Source: Anaspis maculata
Taxonomy: Eukaryota > Arthropoda > Insecta > Coleoptera > Scraptiidae
Direction: 5' to 3'
Assembly: GCA_949128115.1 (NCBI GenBank)
Contig: OX421967.1
Coordinates: 8,050,070 to 8,114,069 of the forward strand
DNA: 64,000 nt
The notes beneath the pieces were generated by a model. That model had not been told where the DNA came from and did not search any database. It saw only the letters and a program-made list of their open reading frames with translations. Positions 22,418-36,130 of this stretch are shown in pieces. Position 1 is the stretch's first letter. The number at the start of each line of letters is the position of its first letter. A program made the translations under genes and the position numbers.

Positions 22418-22799
22418 GATATTCTTCGGATGTCTTATTTTTTTTGGAGTATTTTCAGGTGCAACTCTGATGTTGTTTTATGATTTACGGTGTTTTTTCC
22501 TACATTTCTCTAATCTACTTCTGTTTATTGGATACTCCATGAAATGTTGATTCCGTTTTTGATCGTGTGTCATATAATTCTTCGTAATTTTGTGGATGGC
22601 TTTTGAAATGTTTGGTGCTTTGAAAGCTTTTTGAATGTTTTTTGAATGAATTCGGATGTTTTTCAGGTGGTTTTGAATGTTTTTTTGAGTGAATTTTTCT
22701 CAATATTCTGGAATCATTTGACTTTCATTCCCTTCTCTTTTGTTCTTTTTCAATGCTCATTTCAGTTTTTGCTTGTTTCCCAGTGTTTCAATTGCTGTG
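22418..22799. other. T-rich spacer, no gene seen
   Basis: T-rich, low-complexity DNA with repeated TTTTGAATGTTTTTT words near 22620-22690, probably including the 3' end of the Tc1 element. No inverted end could be assigned. Confidence 0.4.
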
Positions 22800-23390
22800 G
22801 GTTTCTTTTGAATATTTTACATGTTCTTGCATCCTGTTGATGGGATTAAATTTTTTATCAGATCAATCAGTGCATCTGATTGGACTGCATCTCTCGACAC
22901 CATATCAAAATCATTGAAAAATCTATCTTCACAACTTCTTTCGTTAAAAGGTGCGAGTAGGGAACGTATTCCCAAGCGGAATGGACCACAGCTTCAGCCC
23001 CAGATTTAGATCCGAAATCAAACTCAACTGGACGTAGCAAGTTTCCAGTTGGCTCCATTATACAGTGACATATGATCTTTGTAGCTAGTCTTCGGAAAGT
23101 ACATTCTACAGCTATAGGTCTGATCCCACCGTCCTTTTTTTAGGCACAAAGGGAGGCTCCATGAAGGATCTGACTGATAGTTTCAGGAACACGACCATTT
23201 GACATTATGTCAACAAGCGTGACAGAGCGCGAAGTACTTTTGTTGGAGCCGTACCAAGCTCATCAGTAGTGAAATCCTTCAAGTGCTGAGGAGTAAGAGT
23301 ATCAAGTCCCCCTGCAGATCCTGGGCGGAAAGATCTAATTGCTCTATGCATCTCAGGTGGCGCCATTTCAGGAAAGACCATCTATTCTGT
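22800..23390 (-). pseudogene. Reverse transcriptase fragment (non-LTR type, possibly Utopia-like)
   Basis: Read on the minus strand, several frames together give a recognisable RT N-terminal half. It starts with FRPGSAGGLDTLTPQHLKD (about 23300-23340), passes through GIRPIAVECTFRR-like sequence (about 23090-23135), and reaches FGSKSGAEAVVHSAW (about 22970-23020) and the catalytic-A KIDF with a following NDFD in a shifted frame (about 22890-22930). The GGLD...PQHL and RPIAV pattern is known from one RT lineage of non-LTR elements; the Utopia assignment is from memory. There are at least two frameshifts and several stops. Downstream RT motifs and any nuclease domain are not seen. Confidence 0.68.
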
Positions 23391-26266
23391 GTGTTTTGAT
23401 GTGCTGAGGATGTCTTGGCTGTTCTTTTGATTGTCTGGAAATTTCTCAAGATCTCTACTTTTTTGTTTTACGATGTTCTTGTATGCTCCCAAATGTTTCC
23501 TGAAAAAAATATCTGAATAGTTTTCAGTTGTTTTTTTTTTGCTGTATCATACATCCGGTATAGATACAGGTATTCCAGTTATACGCCTGGTCAGCTCTAT
23601 CCGGCATGACAAGTTTATGGCCACCTACCTACACGTTTTTCCGAATATCACGGACAGAGGATGCGAACAGGGATATGACAGGACCTCTCACAGGTCCTCT
23701 CGCAGTTCGCACCGCACGTTTCCCATTACATTCCGATCAAACAACAGCCAAACAAACAGCAATTCGGCAAGCAGCAGCAGCAGCCAAGGTCATTCCGCAT
23801 TTCCCAAGTGCTTTTATCCCATATCATCCCTGGTTTCCCTTTCCTTCCAGTTCCAGCTCTACCTCGCCGTCATCCTTCCATACGCTTCATATCATACGCA
23901 ACAATAGGTCAAACAAACAAGTCAGAAAAAACTTTCGAATTCATTTTGCAAATCAGGGTGGTAAGAGTAAGTAAGGAGAGGCTTGTGCAGAAACTTGTAG
24001 CACGCATTCCTTCATTTGCCGTCCTTCCTTTCCTTTATCGCGAGCAACTCAGCTTTGACGCGCTCCCAGAGGCGTATTTCAGAACTGATATAATAAGCAA
24101 GACCATGGAAAATCTCGAGGAATATGATTAGAGATTATGGATATTTTAAATACTGACGCTCTGGTGCCGCGGCATCACTGCTACCACCCTCGCGAAATGA
24201 CATTTCACCATAGCCGCCCCCATGAATATTCATGTGATGCCGATGATGGCACGAAGGGTTCTGTCGCCGAGAAGAGCCCGATGCCCTCCACCCCCTCTCG
24301 CCTTTTTGCTGCTTTGCTGCTCCACGTTACACGCCGCCCTTCCCCCCCTCCTCCCCAACGCAGCGCACACAGCCAACTTTAATATCTTCCCGAAATTGTA
24401 CTAACTTTTCGCGGGTGTTATTTAGTTTGAATTTATCAATACTGTATGAAGAGTGACGTTTCTAATTAGAAATTACTTTGCATCCGAGAGAGTGCCAGAG
24501 AGCGCAACCCTGGATGAAGGGGGTGGTGGGGAGGAAAAGGGAAAGAGAAATTTTGTATAATAAGTAAGAATACATTAAGACGAAAGACATATACATATCT
24601 GGGAAACTTTCGCTCGTGATGCCGCGTTTCATCTGACGACCCCCTCTGTCTCTTGAAAGGGGTGGAAGAGTTTGGGAATTTGTGTACGAGTACGTGGATA
24701 TAAGGTGAAATGTACTTTCGGTAATAATCCAGTTTGTATATTAGCCAAATTATACCTACATCGTGGCTTGGTGCCACTTTTTTTGAGCAGAGGAACACTA
24801 GTCCGTTAAAATGAGCACTGTTTCGTATACGGGAGTTAACTCTTTCTTCAGCTCTGAATTTCAGCCGAGTTGGCTTGGATTTTTTTTTTTTGTAGAGCTC
24901 AGGCTTGATTTTTGTGTATAAACTGGATTACCTAGCTTTTTGTGCAGCGCAGATCAGCTTTTCTCACACTGAACTCCAGCTGGCGTTACCATTATTTGCA
25001 ATTTTTAAAATAAAATGTTTTGTGTAACTACTTATACAGAGTGATTCGTGACTAAGCCGATATAGCTCAAGAGTAGATCCGTAGTATCTTCAAATGGATC
25101 AGAAACCGGCTTTGGAATTTTTCTAAGCTCTTCCATTTCAAAGTTACAGGGTGATTTATGTATTTTGGTCAAAACTTTAATGGAGCGTATCTTTGGAATG
25201 GATAGGTGGAATCGGATGATACAAGTAGATATGTTCTAGCAACGACCCTTGATACATTGCATCATTGACCAATCCAGTAACTCCAGGGCCGGATTGAAAA
25301 ATTGTGTCCTATTATGGTTGTCGGGTTCCTTCTACGCTACCCTGTCACTAGTGTCACTTATCAGCTGTTTCGAGTTGGCGATGGTGACAACCAAAGAAAC
25401 CAATGAATAAAATCAAAGCCACGCCGTATAACTATCATGAAAAAATGTATAATTGACTGCAAGTTGATGTGGCACAGATGGTACGGCTGTTGGTGCAGTT
25501 CCCGTCACGACAGGGGAAAACCGCAATCTGGTGACGTCGGTATGATGGAAAATTGAAATACCCCAGGGTTGAACCAGAAGCTTAACAAAGAGAGGAGGAT
25601 AGAGGAGGAGAGTCTAAATAATGTACAGAGTTCTTCTCTGAGACATACCCGTAGCTGTTGATGGGCTTCGTAACGTAATACGTGACTGGGCAATCTCTCC
25701 TGCTGCACGATCGAGAGATTGTCTTCGCAGAAGACACTGTTCCACCCTATAGCCAGAACAGGCGACCTTAAAACAAGGCCTGATCAGGGCCGGGCCAAGC
25801 TTATTTGCCGCCTGCGTGCCAGCTGAAAATTGCCGCTTCCCTCACCGGCAATGAAGACCCTCCTCCAAATGCAGAAATGAAAAGAATCCTTTGAAATTCA
25901 ATTTTATCATAATATTGCCGCCCCTAAAGACTTGCCGCCTGCGTGCGAGCTAGGCCCGGCTCTGAACCGTATTCTCGTATCGGAAACTTGAAAAGCGCTT
26001 TCACGTCTTAGGATGGTAAGATGGCTACCAGATGGAAATTCTTATCAACTTCCCTCCTTTTCCTACCCTTACAACTTTCTCAGATCATGTGGACCATTGA
26101 CGTTGGACGCCAGCGATGTAAACAAATCCCTGACCAAAACGGGACCCCCAGAAGAGTGTGGAATGGAAGTGAATTTGGACAAGAGGAGGAAAGAAATACT
26201 AAATTAATGGAAATGATTTTTCTCCAAAATAAATGTTCGACCGAAGAAAACTTCGACATGCGTGGC
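23391..26266. other. Mostly unique DNA, no gene recognised
   Basis: Overlapping frames near 23540-24130 and 24137-24404 are proline- and serine-rich with no domain, and both strands are partly open because GC is locally higher. A TATACAGAGTGATTCGTGACTAAGC end at about 25034 looks like one end of a transposon related to the fragment at 59990; its partner end was not found. GCCGCCTGCGTGC occurs twice, at about 25807 and 25937. Confidence 0.4.
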
Positions 26267-26639
26267 TGGAATTTTCAAAGATTTCTCTAGATCAGAAATT
26301 TCAACGATATTCTTGGATTTTCTAATTGTTCTCACAATTGATCACAGATCTCTGATTATCTTCGCAAGATTTTTGAGAGCTTCTGAAGATTTCTTCAAGA
26401 TTTCTGAGGATTTTCTCTTACTTTTCAACTTCACACCTTCCTTCAACTGAGTTAATTTTCAAGCATCCAGAGATTTCCAAAGATTTGTACGGGACGTTTC
26501 GAAGATTTTTGGAATATTTCTAAGGATTTTTAAAGATTTCTGCTGGATCTCTAGGGATTCTTGTTGATGAGTATGTGTATGAGCGTGGATGAGTATGGAT
26601 GAGCAACTTACTCATTGCTTTTTTGGAAACCGCCAGTGA

Positions 26640-29600
26640 TTTTTGCAGATTTCTACGGGATTTCGAGGGATTTAAAATATATTTTTGGAAGATTTTGAAG
26701 AGATTTCTTGAAGTTTTTTAGGACTTCCAAAAATTTCTACGGATTTTTCAAGATTTCTACGGGATTTCCAGGAATTCCTTGGAAATTCTACGAGATTTTC
26801 GAGGACTTTTCCTAGAGATTTCTACGTAATTCTCAAAGGTATTCACTGAATTATTGGAGGTTCTTGTGGAAGTTTCTAGATTGCTACAAGATATTCAAGG
26901 TTTTCAAGAGTTTCTCACGGGGTTTCCTGAGAATTCTGAGAAATTTGTATCGATTTTCGGAAATTCCTTGAGATTTCTCAAGATTTCTACAACAATTCCG
27001 AGGAATTTCAAAAGATTTTTTAAGATTTCCACAAGATTTCCAGTGATCAATAAAATTTAAAAAAAAAGGAATGCTCGACATCTGTACAGGATTCTTAAGC
27101 ATTCTTTAATGTTTCTACACGATTTTGGAAGACTAGAAATCCTGGAATTTCGGAATTCTACGGGAATTCAAGGGATTCTCAAGATTCCTACGGAAATTCG
27201 AGAGATCTCTCAGGGTTTCTACGGGACTACTTTTAAAAATTTTATGGGGATTCCTAGGGAGTTTAAGAGACTTCTACGGGATTTTTGCGAATTTCTATGG
27301 ACTTCTATAGAATTTCCGAGGTCTTCCACGTAAGTTTCTAGGGACTTTGGAAATTTCACACGGGATCCTGAAAATGTGTATGGAATTTTCAAAACTGCTC
27401 TGACACCTTCTTTGAATTTTTGCGTAAAAATCACCCTGTATATTTCTTTTACAAAATTCGTTACCATATTCTAGGACTACATGAAAAATGCTGCCAATTC
27501 CGCAAATAAAATTATGTGGCGAAATTGACCTGTCAGAAAAAAATTCAATGAAGTTTCTAAGGTTTCCATCCGATATTTCGATGGAATTTTCAAGGATTCC
27601 CCCAGATCAGAAATTTCAATGATATTCTTGGATTTTCTAAATGTTCTCACAATTGATTACGGATCTCTGATTATCTTTACAAGATTTTTGAGAGCTCCTG
27701 AAGATTTCTACAAGATTTCTGAGGATTTTCTCTCACTTTTCAACTTTATACCTCCTTTCGACTGAGTTGATTTTCAAGAGTTTAGAGATTTCCAAAGATT
27801 TGTATGGGACGTTCAAAAGATTTCTAGAATATTTCTAGGGATTTTTGAAAATTTCTGCTGGGTCTCTATACGGATTCCTGTTGATTAGTATGGGAATCCT
27901 GGAAGTTGCTCATTATTTTTTGGAAATCTCCATCGATTTTTGCAGATTACTACGGGATTTCCAGGGATTTAAAAATTATTTTTGAAAGATTTTGAAGAGA
28001 TTTCTTGGAGTTTTTCAGGACGTCCAAAAATGTCTACGGATTTTTCAAGATTTCTACGGGATTCCCAGGAATTCCTGGAAATTTTTTTCCGGTTTCAAAT
28101 TTGTATTGATTTTTGGAAATTCCTTGAGATTTCTCAAGATTTCTACAACAATTCCGAGGAATTTCAAAAGATTTTTCAAGATTTCTACAAGATTTCCAGT
28201 GATCAATGGAGTTTTATAAAGAAGAAATGCTCAACATCTGTACAGGATTTCTAGGCATTCCTAAATGTTTCTTCACGATTTTGGAAAACTGGAGATCCTG
28301 GGATTTCGGAATTCTACGGGAATTCAAGGGATTTTCAAGATTTCTACGGAAACTCGAGGGATCTCTCAGGGTTTCCACGGGACTACTTTTCAAATTTTTA
28401 TGAAGATTCCTAGGGAGTTTAAGAGATTTCTACGGGATTTTTGCGGATTTCTATGGACTTCTATAGAATTTCCGAGGTCTTCCACGGAAGTTTCTAGGGA
28501 TTTTTAAAATTTCTCACGGGATCCTGAAAATGTGTATGGATTTTTCTAAAATGTTCTGACACCTTCTTTGAATTTTTGCGTAAAAAATCACCCTGTATAT
28601 TTTTTACAAAATTCGTTACCATATCCTAGGACTACATGAAAAATGCTGCAAATTTCGCAAATAAAATTGTGTGGCGCATTTGAACTGTCAGGAAAAATTT
28701 CAATGAAGTTTCTGAGGTTTCCATCCAATATTTCGATGGAATTTTCGAAGATTTCTCTAGATCAGAGATTTCAACGACATTCTTGGATTATTTAAATGTT
28801 CTCACAGTTGATTACAGATCTCTAATTATCTTAACAAGATTTTTGAGAGCTTCTGAAGATTTCTACAAGATTTCTGATGATTTTCTATCACTCTTCAACT
28901 TTATACCTCCTTCCGACTGAGTTTATTTTCAAGAGTTCAGAGATTTCCAAAGATTTGTATGGGACGTTCCAAAAATTTCTGGAATATTTCTAGGGATTTT
29001 TGAAAATTTCTGCCTTGGTAATAAAGTAACTTATTATTTTTTGGAAATCTTCATTGATTTTCGCAGATTTCTACTGGATTTCCAGAGATTCAAAAAATAT
29101 TTCTGAAAGATCTTGGAGAGATTCCTTGGAGTTTTTTAGGACTTTCAAAAATGTCTACGGATTTTGTGCATGGAATTTTCCAAAATGCTCTGACACCTTC
29201 TTTGAATTTTTGCGTGAAAAATCAGCCTGTATATTTTTTTACAAAATTCGTCACCATGTTCTAGGACCACTTGAAGAATGCTGCAAATTTGGCAATTAAA
29301 ATTATGTGGCGCATTTGAACTGTCAGAGAAAACTTCAATGAAGTTTCTGAGGTTTCCATCCAATATTTCGATGGAATTTTCAAAGATTTCTCTAGATCAG
29401 AAATTCCGACGATATTCCTGGATTTCCTAAATATTCTCACAATTGATTACAAATCTCTGATTATCTTCCCAAGATTTTTGAGAGCTTCTGAAGATCTCTA
29501 CAAGATTTCTTAGGATTTTCTCTCACTTTTCAACTTTATACCTCCTTTCGACTAAGTTTATTTTCAAGAGTTCAGAGATTTTCAAAGATTTTTATGGGAC

Positions 29601-30518
29601 GTTCAAAACATTTTTGGAATATTCATAAGGATTTTTGAAGATTCCTGCTGGGTCTCTACGGATTCTTGTTGATAAGTATGGGAATTCTGGAAGTAACTGA
29701 TCATTTTTTAGAAACCTCCATTGATTTTTGCAGATTTCTACGGGATCTCCGGAGATTTAAAAAATATTTTTGAAAGATTTTGAAAAGATTTCTAGGAGTT
29801 TTTTAGGACTTTCAAAAATGTCTACGGATTTTTCAAGATTTCCACGGGATTTCCAGGAATTCCTGGAAAATTCTACGAGATTTTCGAGGACTTTTCCTGG
29901 AGATTTCTACGTGATTCCCAAAGGTATCCACTGAATTATTCGAGGTTCTTGTGGAAATTTCTAGATTGCTACAAGATTTTTAAGGTTTCCAAAAGATTTT
30001 CATGGGGTTTCCTGAGAATTCTGAGAAATTTGTATTGATTTTTGGAGATTCCTTGAGATTTTTCAAGATTTCTACAACGATTCCGAGGAATTTCAAAAGA
30101 TTTTTCAAGATTTCTACAAGATTTCCAGTGATCAATGGAGTTTTATAAAGAAGAAATGCTCAACATCTGTACAGGATTTCTAGGCATTCCCAAATGTTTC
30201 TTCACGATTTTGGAAAACTAGAGATCCTGGAATTTCGGAATTCTACGGGAATTCGAGAGATTTTCAAGATTTCTACGGAAACTCGAGGGATCTCTCAGGG
30301 TTTCCACGGGACTACTTTTCAAATTTTTATGAAGATTCCTAGGAAGTTTAAGAGATTTCTACGGAATTTTTGCGAATTTCTATGGACTTCTATAGAATTT
30401 CCGAGGTCTTCCACGGAAGTTTCTAGGGATTTTTGAAATTTCTCACGGGATCCTGAAAATGTGTATGGATTTTTCAAAAATGCTCTGACACCTTCTTTGA
30501 ATTTTTGCGTAAAAATCA
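26640..30518 (+). repeat. Segment duplicated at +5612 bp within the array, first copy
   Basis: The order of unit lengths 1157, 634, 1295 ending at 30518 is repeated exactly at 33044-36130, and landmarks match at a constant offset of 5612 (for example 26854/32466, 27109/32721 and 29054/34666). This is a multi-unit duplication of nearly 3.9 kb. Confidence 0.82.
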
Positions 30519-32251
30519 CCCTGTATATATCTTTTACAAAATTCGTTACCATATTCTAGGACTACGTGAAAAATGCTGCAAATTCCGCAAATAAAATTAT
30601 GTGGCGCAATTGAACTGTGAGGAAAAATTCCAATGAAGTTTCTGAGGTTTCCATCCAATATCTCGATGGAATTTTCAAAGATTCCACTAGATCAGAGATT
30701 TCAACGATATTCCTGGATTTTCTGAATGTTCTCACAATTGATTACAGATTTCTGATTATCTTCACAAGAGTTTTGAGAGCTTCTGAAGATTTCTACAAGA
30801 TTTCTGAGGATGTTCTCTCACTTTTCAGCTTCATACCTCCTTTCGACTGAGTTTATTTTCAAGAGTTTAGAGATTTCCAAAGATTTGTATGGGACGTTTA
30901 AAAGATTTTTGGAATATTATCTGGGGATTTTTGAAGATTTCTGCTGGGTCTCTACGGATTCCTGTTGATAAGTATGGGAATCCTGGAAGTTACTCATTAT
31001 TTTTTGGAAATCTCCATCGATTTTTGCAGATTTCTACGGGATTTCCAGGGATTTAAAAATAATTTTTGAATGATTTTGAAGTGATTTCTTGGAGCTTTTT
31101 AGGACTTCCAAAAATGTCTACGGATTTCTCAAGATTTCTACGGGATTCTCAGAAATTCCTGAAGAATTCTACGTGATTTTCGAGGACTTTTCCTAGAGAT
31201 TTCTACGTAATTCTCAAAGGTATTCACTGAATTATTGGATACTGATATTGGTTCTTGTGGAAGTTTCTAGATTGCTACAAGACTTTTAAGGTTTTCAAGA
31301 GATTTTCACGGGGTTTCCTGAGAATTCTGAAAAATTTGTATCGATTTTCGGAAATTCCTTGAGATTTCTCAAGATTTCTACAATTCCGAGGAATTTCAAA
31401 AGATTTTATAAGATTTTCAGAAGATTTTCATTGATCAATGGAATTTTATAAATACGAAATGCTCAACATCAGTACAGGAACTTGAGATCCTGGAATTTCG
31501 AAATTCTACGGGAATTCAAGGGATCTCTCAGGGTTTCCACGGGACTACTCTTCAAATTTTTATGGGGATTCCCAGGGAGTTGAGATTTCTACGGGATTTT
31601 TGCGAATTTCTATGGACATCTATAGAATTTCCTAGGCCTTCCACGGAAGTTTCTAGGGATTTTGAAAATTTCTTACGGGATCCTGAAAATGTGTATGGAG
31701 TTTTCAAAAATGCTCTGACACCTTCTTTGAATTTTGGCGTGAAAAATCACCCTGTATATTTTTTTTTACAAAATCCGTTACCATATTCTAGGACTACATG
31801 GAAAATGCTGCAAATTGCGCAAAAAAAATTATGTGGCGCAAATGAACTGTCGGAAAAAATTTCAACGAGGTTTCTGAGGTTTCCATCCAATATTTCGATA
31901 GAATTTTCGAAGATTTCTCTATATTAGAAATTTCAACGATATTCTCGGATATTCTAAATGTTCTCACAATTGATTACAGATATCTGATTATCTTCACAAG
32001 AGTTTTGAGAGCTTCAGAAGATTTCTACAAGATTTTTGAGGATTTTCTCTCACTTTTCAACTTTATACCTCCTTTCGATTGAGTTTATTTTCAAGAGTTT
32101 AGAGATTTTAAAAGATTTGTATGGGACGTTCAAAAGATTTTTGGAATATTTCTAGGGATTTTTGAAGATTTCTGCTGGGTCTCTACGGATTCCTGTCTAT
32201 AAGTATGAGAATCCTGGAAGTTACTCATTATTTTTTGGAAATCTCCATTGA

Positions 32252-35200
32252 TCTTTGCAGATTTCTACGGGATTTCCAGGGATTTTAAAAATATTTTTGA
32301 AAGATTTTGGAGAGATTTCTTAAAGTTTTTTGGGACTTCCAAAAATGTCTACGGATTTTTCAAGATTTCTACGAGATTGCCAGGAATTCCTGGAGAATTC
32401 TACGAGATTTTCGAGGACTTTTCCTAGAGATTTCTACGTAATTCTCGAAGGTATTCACTGAATTATTGGAGGTTCTTGTGGGAGTTTCTAGATTGCTACA
32501 AGATTTTCAAGGTTTTCAAGAGTTTTTCACGGGGTTTCCTGAGAATTCTGAGAAATTTGTATCGATTTTCGGAAATTCCTTGAGATTTCTCAAGATTTCT
32601 ACAACAATTCCGAGGAATTTCAAAAGATTTTTTCAGATTTCCACAAGATTTCCAGTGATCAATAAAATTTTAAAAAGAAGGAATGCTCGACATCTGTACA
32701 GGATTCTTAAGCATTCTTAAATGTTTCTACACGATTTTGGAAAACTAGAAATCCTGGAATTTCGGAATTCTACGGGAATCCAAGGGATTCTCAAGATTCC
32801 TACGGAAATTCGAGAGATCTCTCAGGGTTTCCACGGGACTACTTTTAAAAATTTTATGGGGATTCCTAAGGAGTTTAAGAGACTTCTACGGGATTTTTGC
32901 GAATTTCTATGGACTTCTATAGAATTTCCGAGGTCTTCCACGTAAGTTTCTAGGGATTTTGGAAATTTCTCACGGGATCCTGAAAATGTGTATGGAATTT
33001 TCAAAAATGCTCTGACACCTTCTTTAAATTTTTGCGTAAGAATCACCCTGTATATTTCTTTTACAAAATTCGTTACCATAGTCTAGGACTACATGAAAAA
33101 TGCTGCCAATTCCGCAAATAAAATTATGTGGCGCCATTGAACTGTCAGAAAAAAATTCAATGAAGTTTCTAAGGTTTCCATCCCATATTTCGATGGAATT
33201 TTCAAAGATTCCTCCAGATCAGAAATTTCAATGATATTCTTGGATTTTCTAAATGTTCTCACAATTGATTACAGATCTCTGATTATCTTTACAAGATTTT
33301 TGAGAGCTCCTGAAGATTTCTACAAGATTTCTGAGGATTTTCTCTCACTTTTCAACTTTATACCTCCTTTCGACTGAGTTTATTTTCAAGAGTTCAGAGA
33401 TTTCCAAAGATTTGTATGGGACGTTCAAAAGATTTCTAGAATATTTCTAGGGATTTTTGAAAATTTCTGCTGGGTCTCTATACGGATTCCTGTTGATAGG
33501 TATGGGAATCCTGGAAGTTGCTCATTATTTTTTGGAAATCTCCATTGATTTTTGCAGATTACTACGGGATTTCCAGGGATTTAAAAATTATTTTCGAAAG
33601 ATTTTGAAGAAATTTTTTGGAGTTTTCCAGGACGTCCAAAAATGTCTACGGATTTTTCAAGATTTCTACGGGATTCCCAGGAATTCCTGGAAATTTTTTT
33701 CCGGTTTCAAATTTGTATTGATTTTTGGAAATTCCTTGAGATTTCTCAAGATTTCTACAACGATTCCGAGGAATATCAAAAGATTTTTCAAGATTTCTAC
33801 AAGATTTCCAGTGATCAATGGAGTTTTATAAAGAAGAAATGCTCAACATCTGTACAGGATTTCTAGGCATTCCCAAATGTTTCTTCACGATTTTGGAAAA
33901 CTAGAGATCCTGGAATTTCGGAATTCTACGGGAATTCAAGGGATTTTCAAGATTTCTACGGAAACTCGAGGGATCTCTCAGGGTTTCCACGGGACTACTT
34001 TTCAAATTTTTATGAAGATTCCTAGGAAGTTTAAGAGATTTCTACGGGATTTTTGCGAATTTCTATGGACTTCTATAGAATTTCCGAGGTCTTCCACGGA
34101 AGTTTCTAGGGATTTTTAAAATTTCTCACGGGATCCTGAAAATGTGTATGGATTTTTCAAAAATGTTCTGACACCTTCTTTGAATTTTTGCGTAAAAAAT
34201 CACCCTGTATATTTTTTACAAAATTCGTTACCATATCCTAGGACTACATGAAAAATGCTGCAAATTTCGCAAATAAAATTGTGTGGCGCATTTGAACTGT
34301 CAGGAAAAATTTCAATGAAGTTTCTGAGGTTTCCATCCAATATTTCGATGGAATTTTCGAAGATTTCTCTAGATCAGAGATTTCAACGACATTCTTGGAT
34401 TATTTAAATGTTCTCACAGTTGATTACAGATCTCTAATTATCTTAACAAGATTTTTGAGAGCTTCTGAAGATTTCTACAAGATTTCTGATGATTTTCTAT
34501 CACTCTTCAACTTTATACCTCCTTCCGACTGAGTTTATTTTCAAGAGTTCAGAGATTTCCAAAGATTTGTATGGGACGTTCCAAAAATTTCTGGAATATT
34601 TCTAGGGATTTTTGAAAATTTCTGCCTTGGTAATAAAGTTACTTATTATTTTTTGGAAATCTTCATTGATTTTCGCAGATTTCTACTGGATTTCCAGAGA
34701 TTCAAAAAATATTTCTGAAAGATCTTGGAGAGATTCCTTGGAGTTTTTTAGGACTTTCAAAAATGTCTACGGATTTTGTGCATGGAATTTTCCAAAATGC
34801 TCCGACACCTTCTTTGAATTTTTGCGTGAAAAATCAGCCTGTATATTTTTTTACAAAATTCGTCACCATGTTCTAGGACCACTTGAAGAATGCTGCAAAT
34901 TTGGCAATTAAAATTATGTGGCGCATTTGAACTGTCAGAGAAAACTTCAATGAAGTTTCTGAGGTTTCCATCCAATATTTCGATGGAATTTTCAAAGATT
35001 TCTCTAGATCAGAAATTCCGACGATATTCCTGGATTTCCTAAATATTCTCACAATTGATTACAAATCTCTGATTATCTTCCCAAGATTTTTGAGAGCTTC
35101 TGAAGATCTCTACAAGATTTCTTAGGATTTTCTCTCACTTTTCAACTTTATACCTCCTTTCGACTAAGTTTATTTTCAAGAGTTCAGAGATTTTCAAAGA

Positions 35201-36130
35201 TTTTTATGGGACGTTCAAAACATTTTTGGAATATTCATAAGGATTTTTGAAGATTCCTGCTGGGTCTCTACGGATTCTTGTTGATAAGTATGGGAATTCT
35301 GGAAGTAACTGATCATTTTTTAGAAACCTCCATTGATTTTTGCAGATTTCTACGGGATCTCCGGAGATTTAAAAAATATTTTTGAAAGATTTTGAAAAGA
35401 TTTCTAGGAGTTTTTTAGGACTTTCAAAAATGTCTACGGATTTTTCAAGATTTCCACGGGATTTCCAGGAATTCCTGGAAAATTCTACGAGATTTTCGAG
35501 GACTTTTCCTAGAGATTTCTACGTGATTCCCAAAGGTATCCACTGAATTATTCGAGGTTCTTGTGGAAATTTCTAGATTGCTACAAGATTTTTAAGGTTT
35601 CCAAAAGATTTTCATGGGGTTTCCTGAGAATTCTGAGAAATTTGTATTGATTTTTGGAGATTCCTTGAGATTTTTCAAGATTTCTACAACGATTCCGAGG
35701 AATTTCAAAAGATTTTTCAAGATTTCTACAAGATTTCCAGTGATCAATGGAGTTTTATAAAGAAGAAATGCTCAACATCTGTACAGGATTTCTAGGCATT
35801 CCCAAATGTTTCTTCACGATTTTGGAAAACTAGAGATCCTGGAATTTCGGAATTCTACGGGAATTCGAGAGATTTTCAAGATTTCTACGGAAACTCGAGG
35901 GATCTCTCAGGGTTTCCACGGGACTACTTTTCAAATTTTTATGAAGATTCCTAGGAAGTTTAAGAGATTTCTACGGAATTTTTGCGAATTTCTATGGACT
36001 TCTATAGAATTTCCGAGGTCTTCCACGGAAGTTTCTAGGGATTTTTGAAATTTCTCACGGGATCCTGAAAATGTGTATGGATTTTTCAAAAATGCTCTGA
36101 CACCTTCTTTGAATTTTTGCGTAAAAAATC
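32252..36130 (+). repeat. Segment duplicated within the array, second copy
   Basis: Counterpart of 26640-30518. It ends abruptly at 36130 in the middle of the CACCCTG marker, where the sequence jumps to the equivalent of 33575. From 36131 the array repeats 33575 onward at an offset of 2555, showing a further duplication next to this one. Confidence 0.82.

Noticed and set aside
23539..24404. Overlapping 80-122-codon frames rich in Ser and Pro
   Set aside because: Several frames are open at once because of local composition, with no domain or splice evidence.
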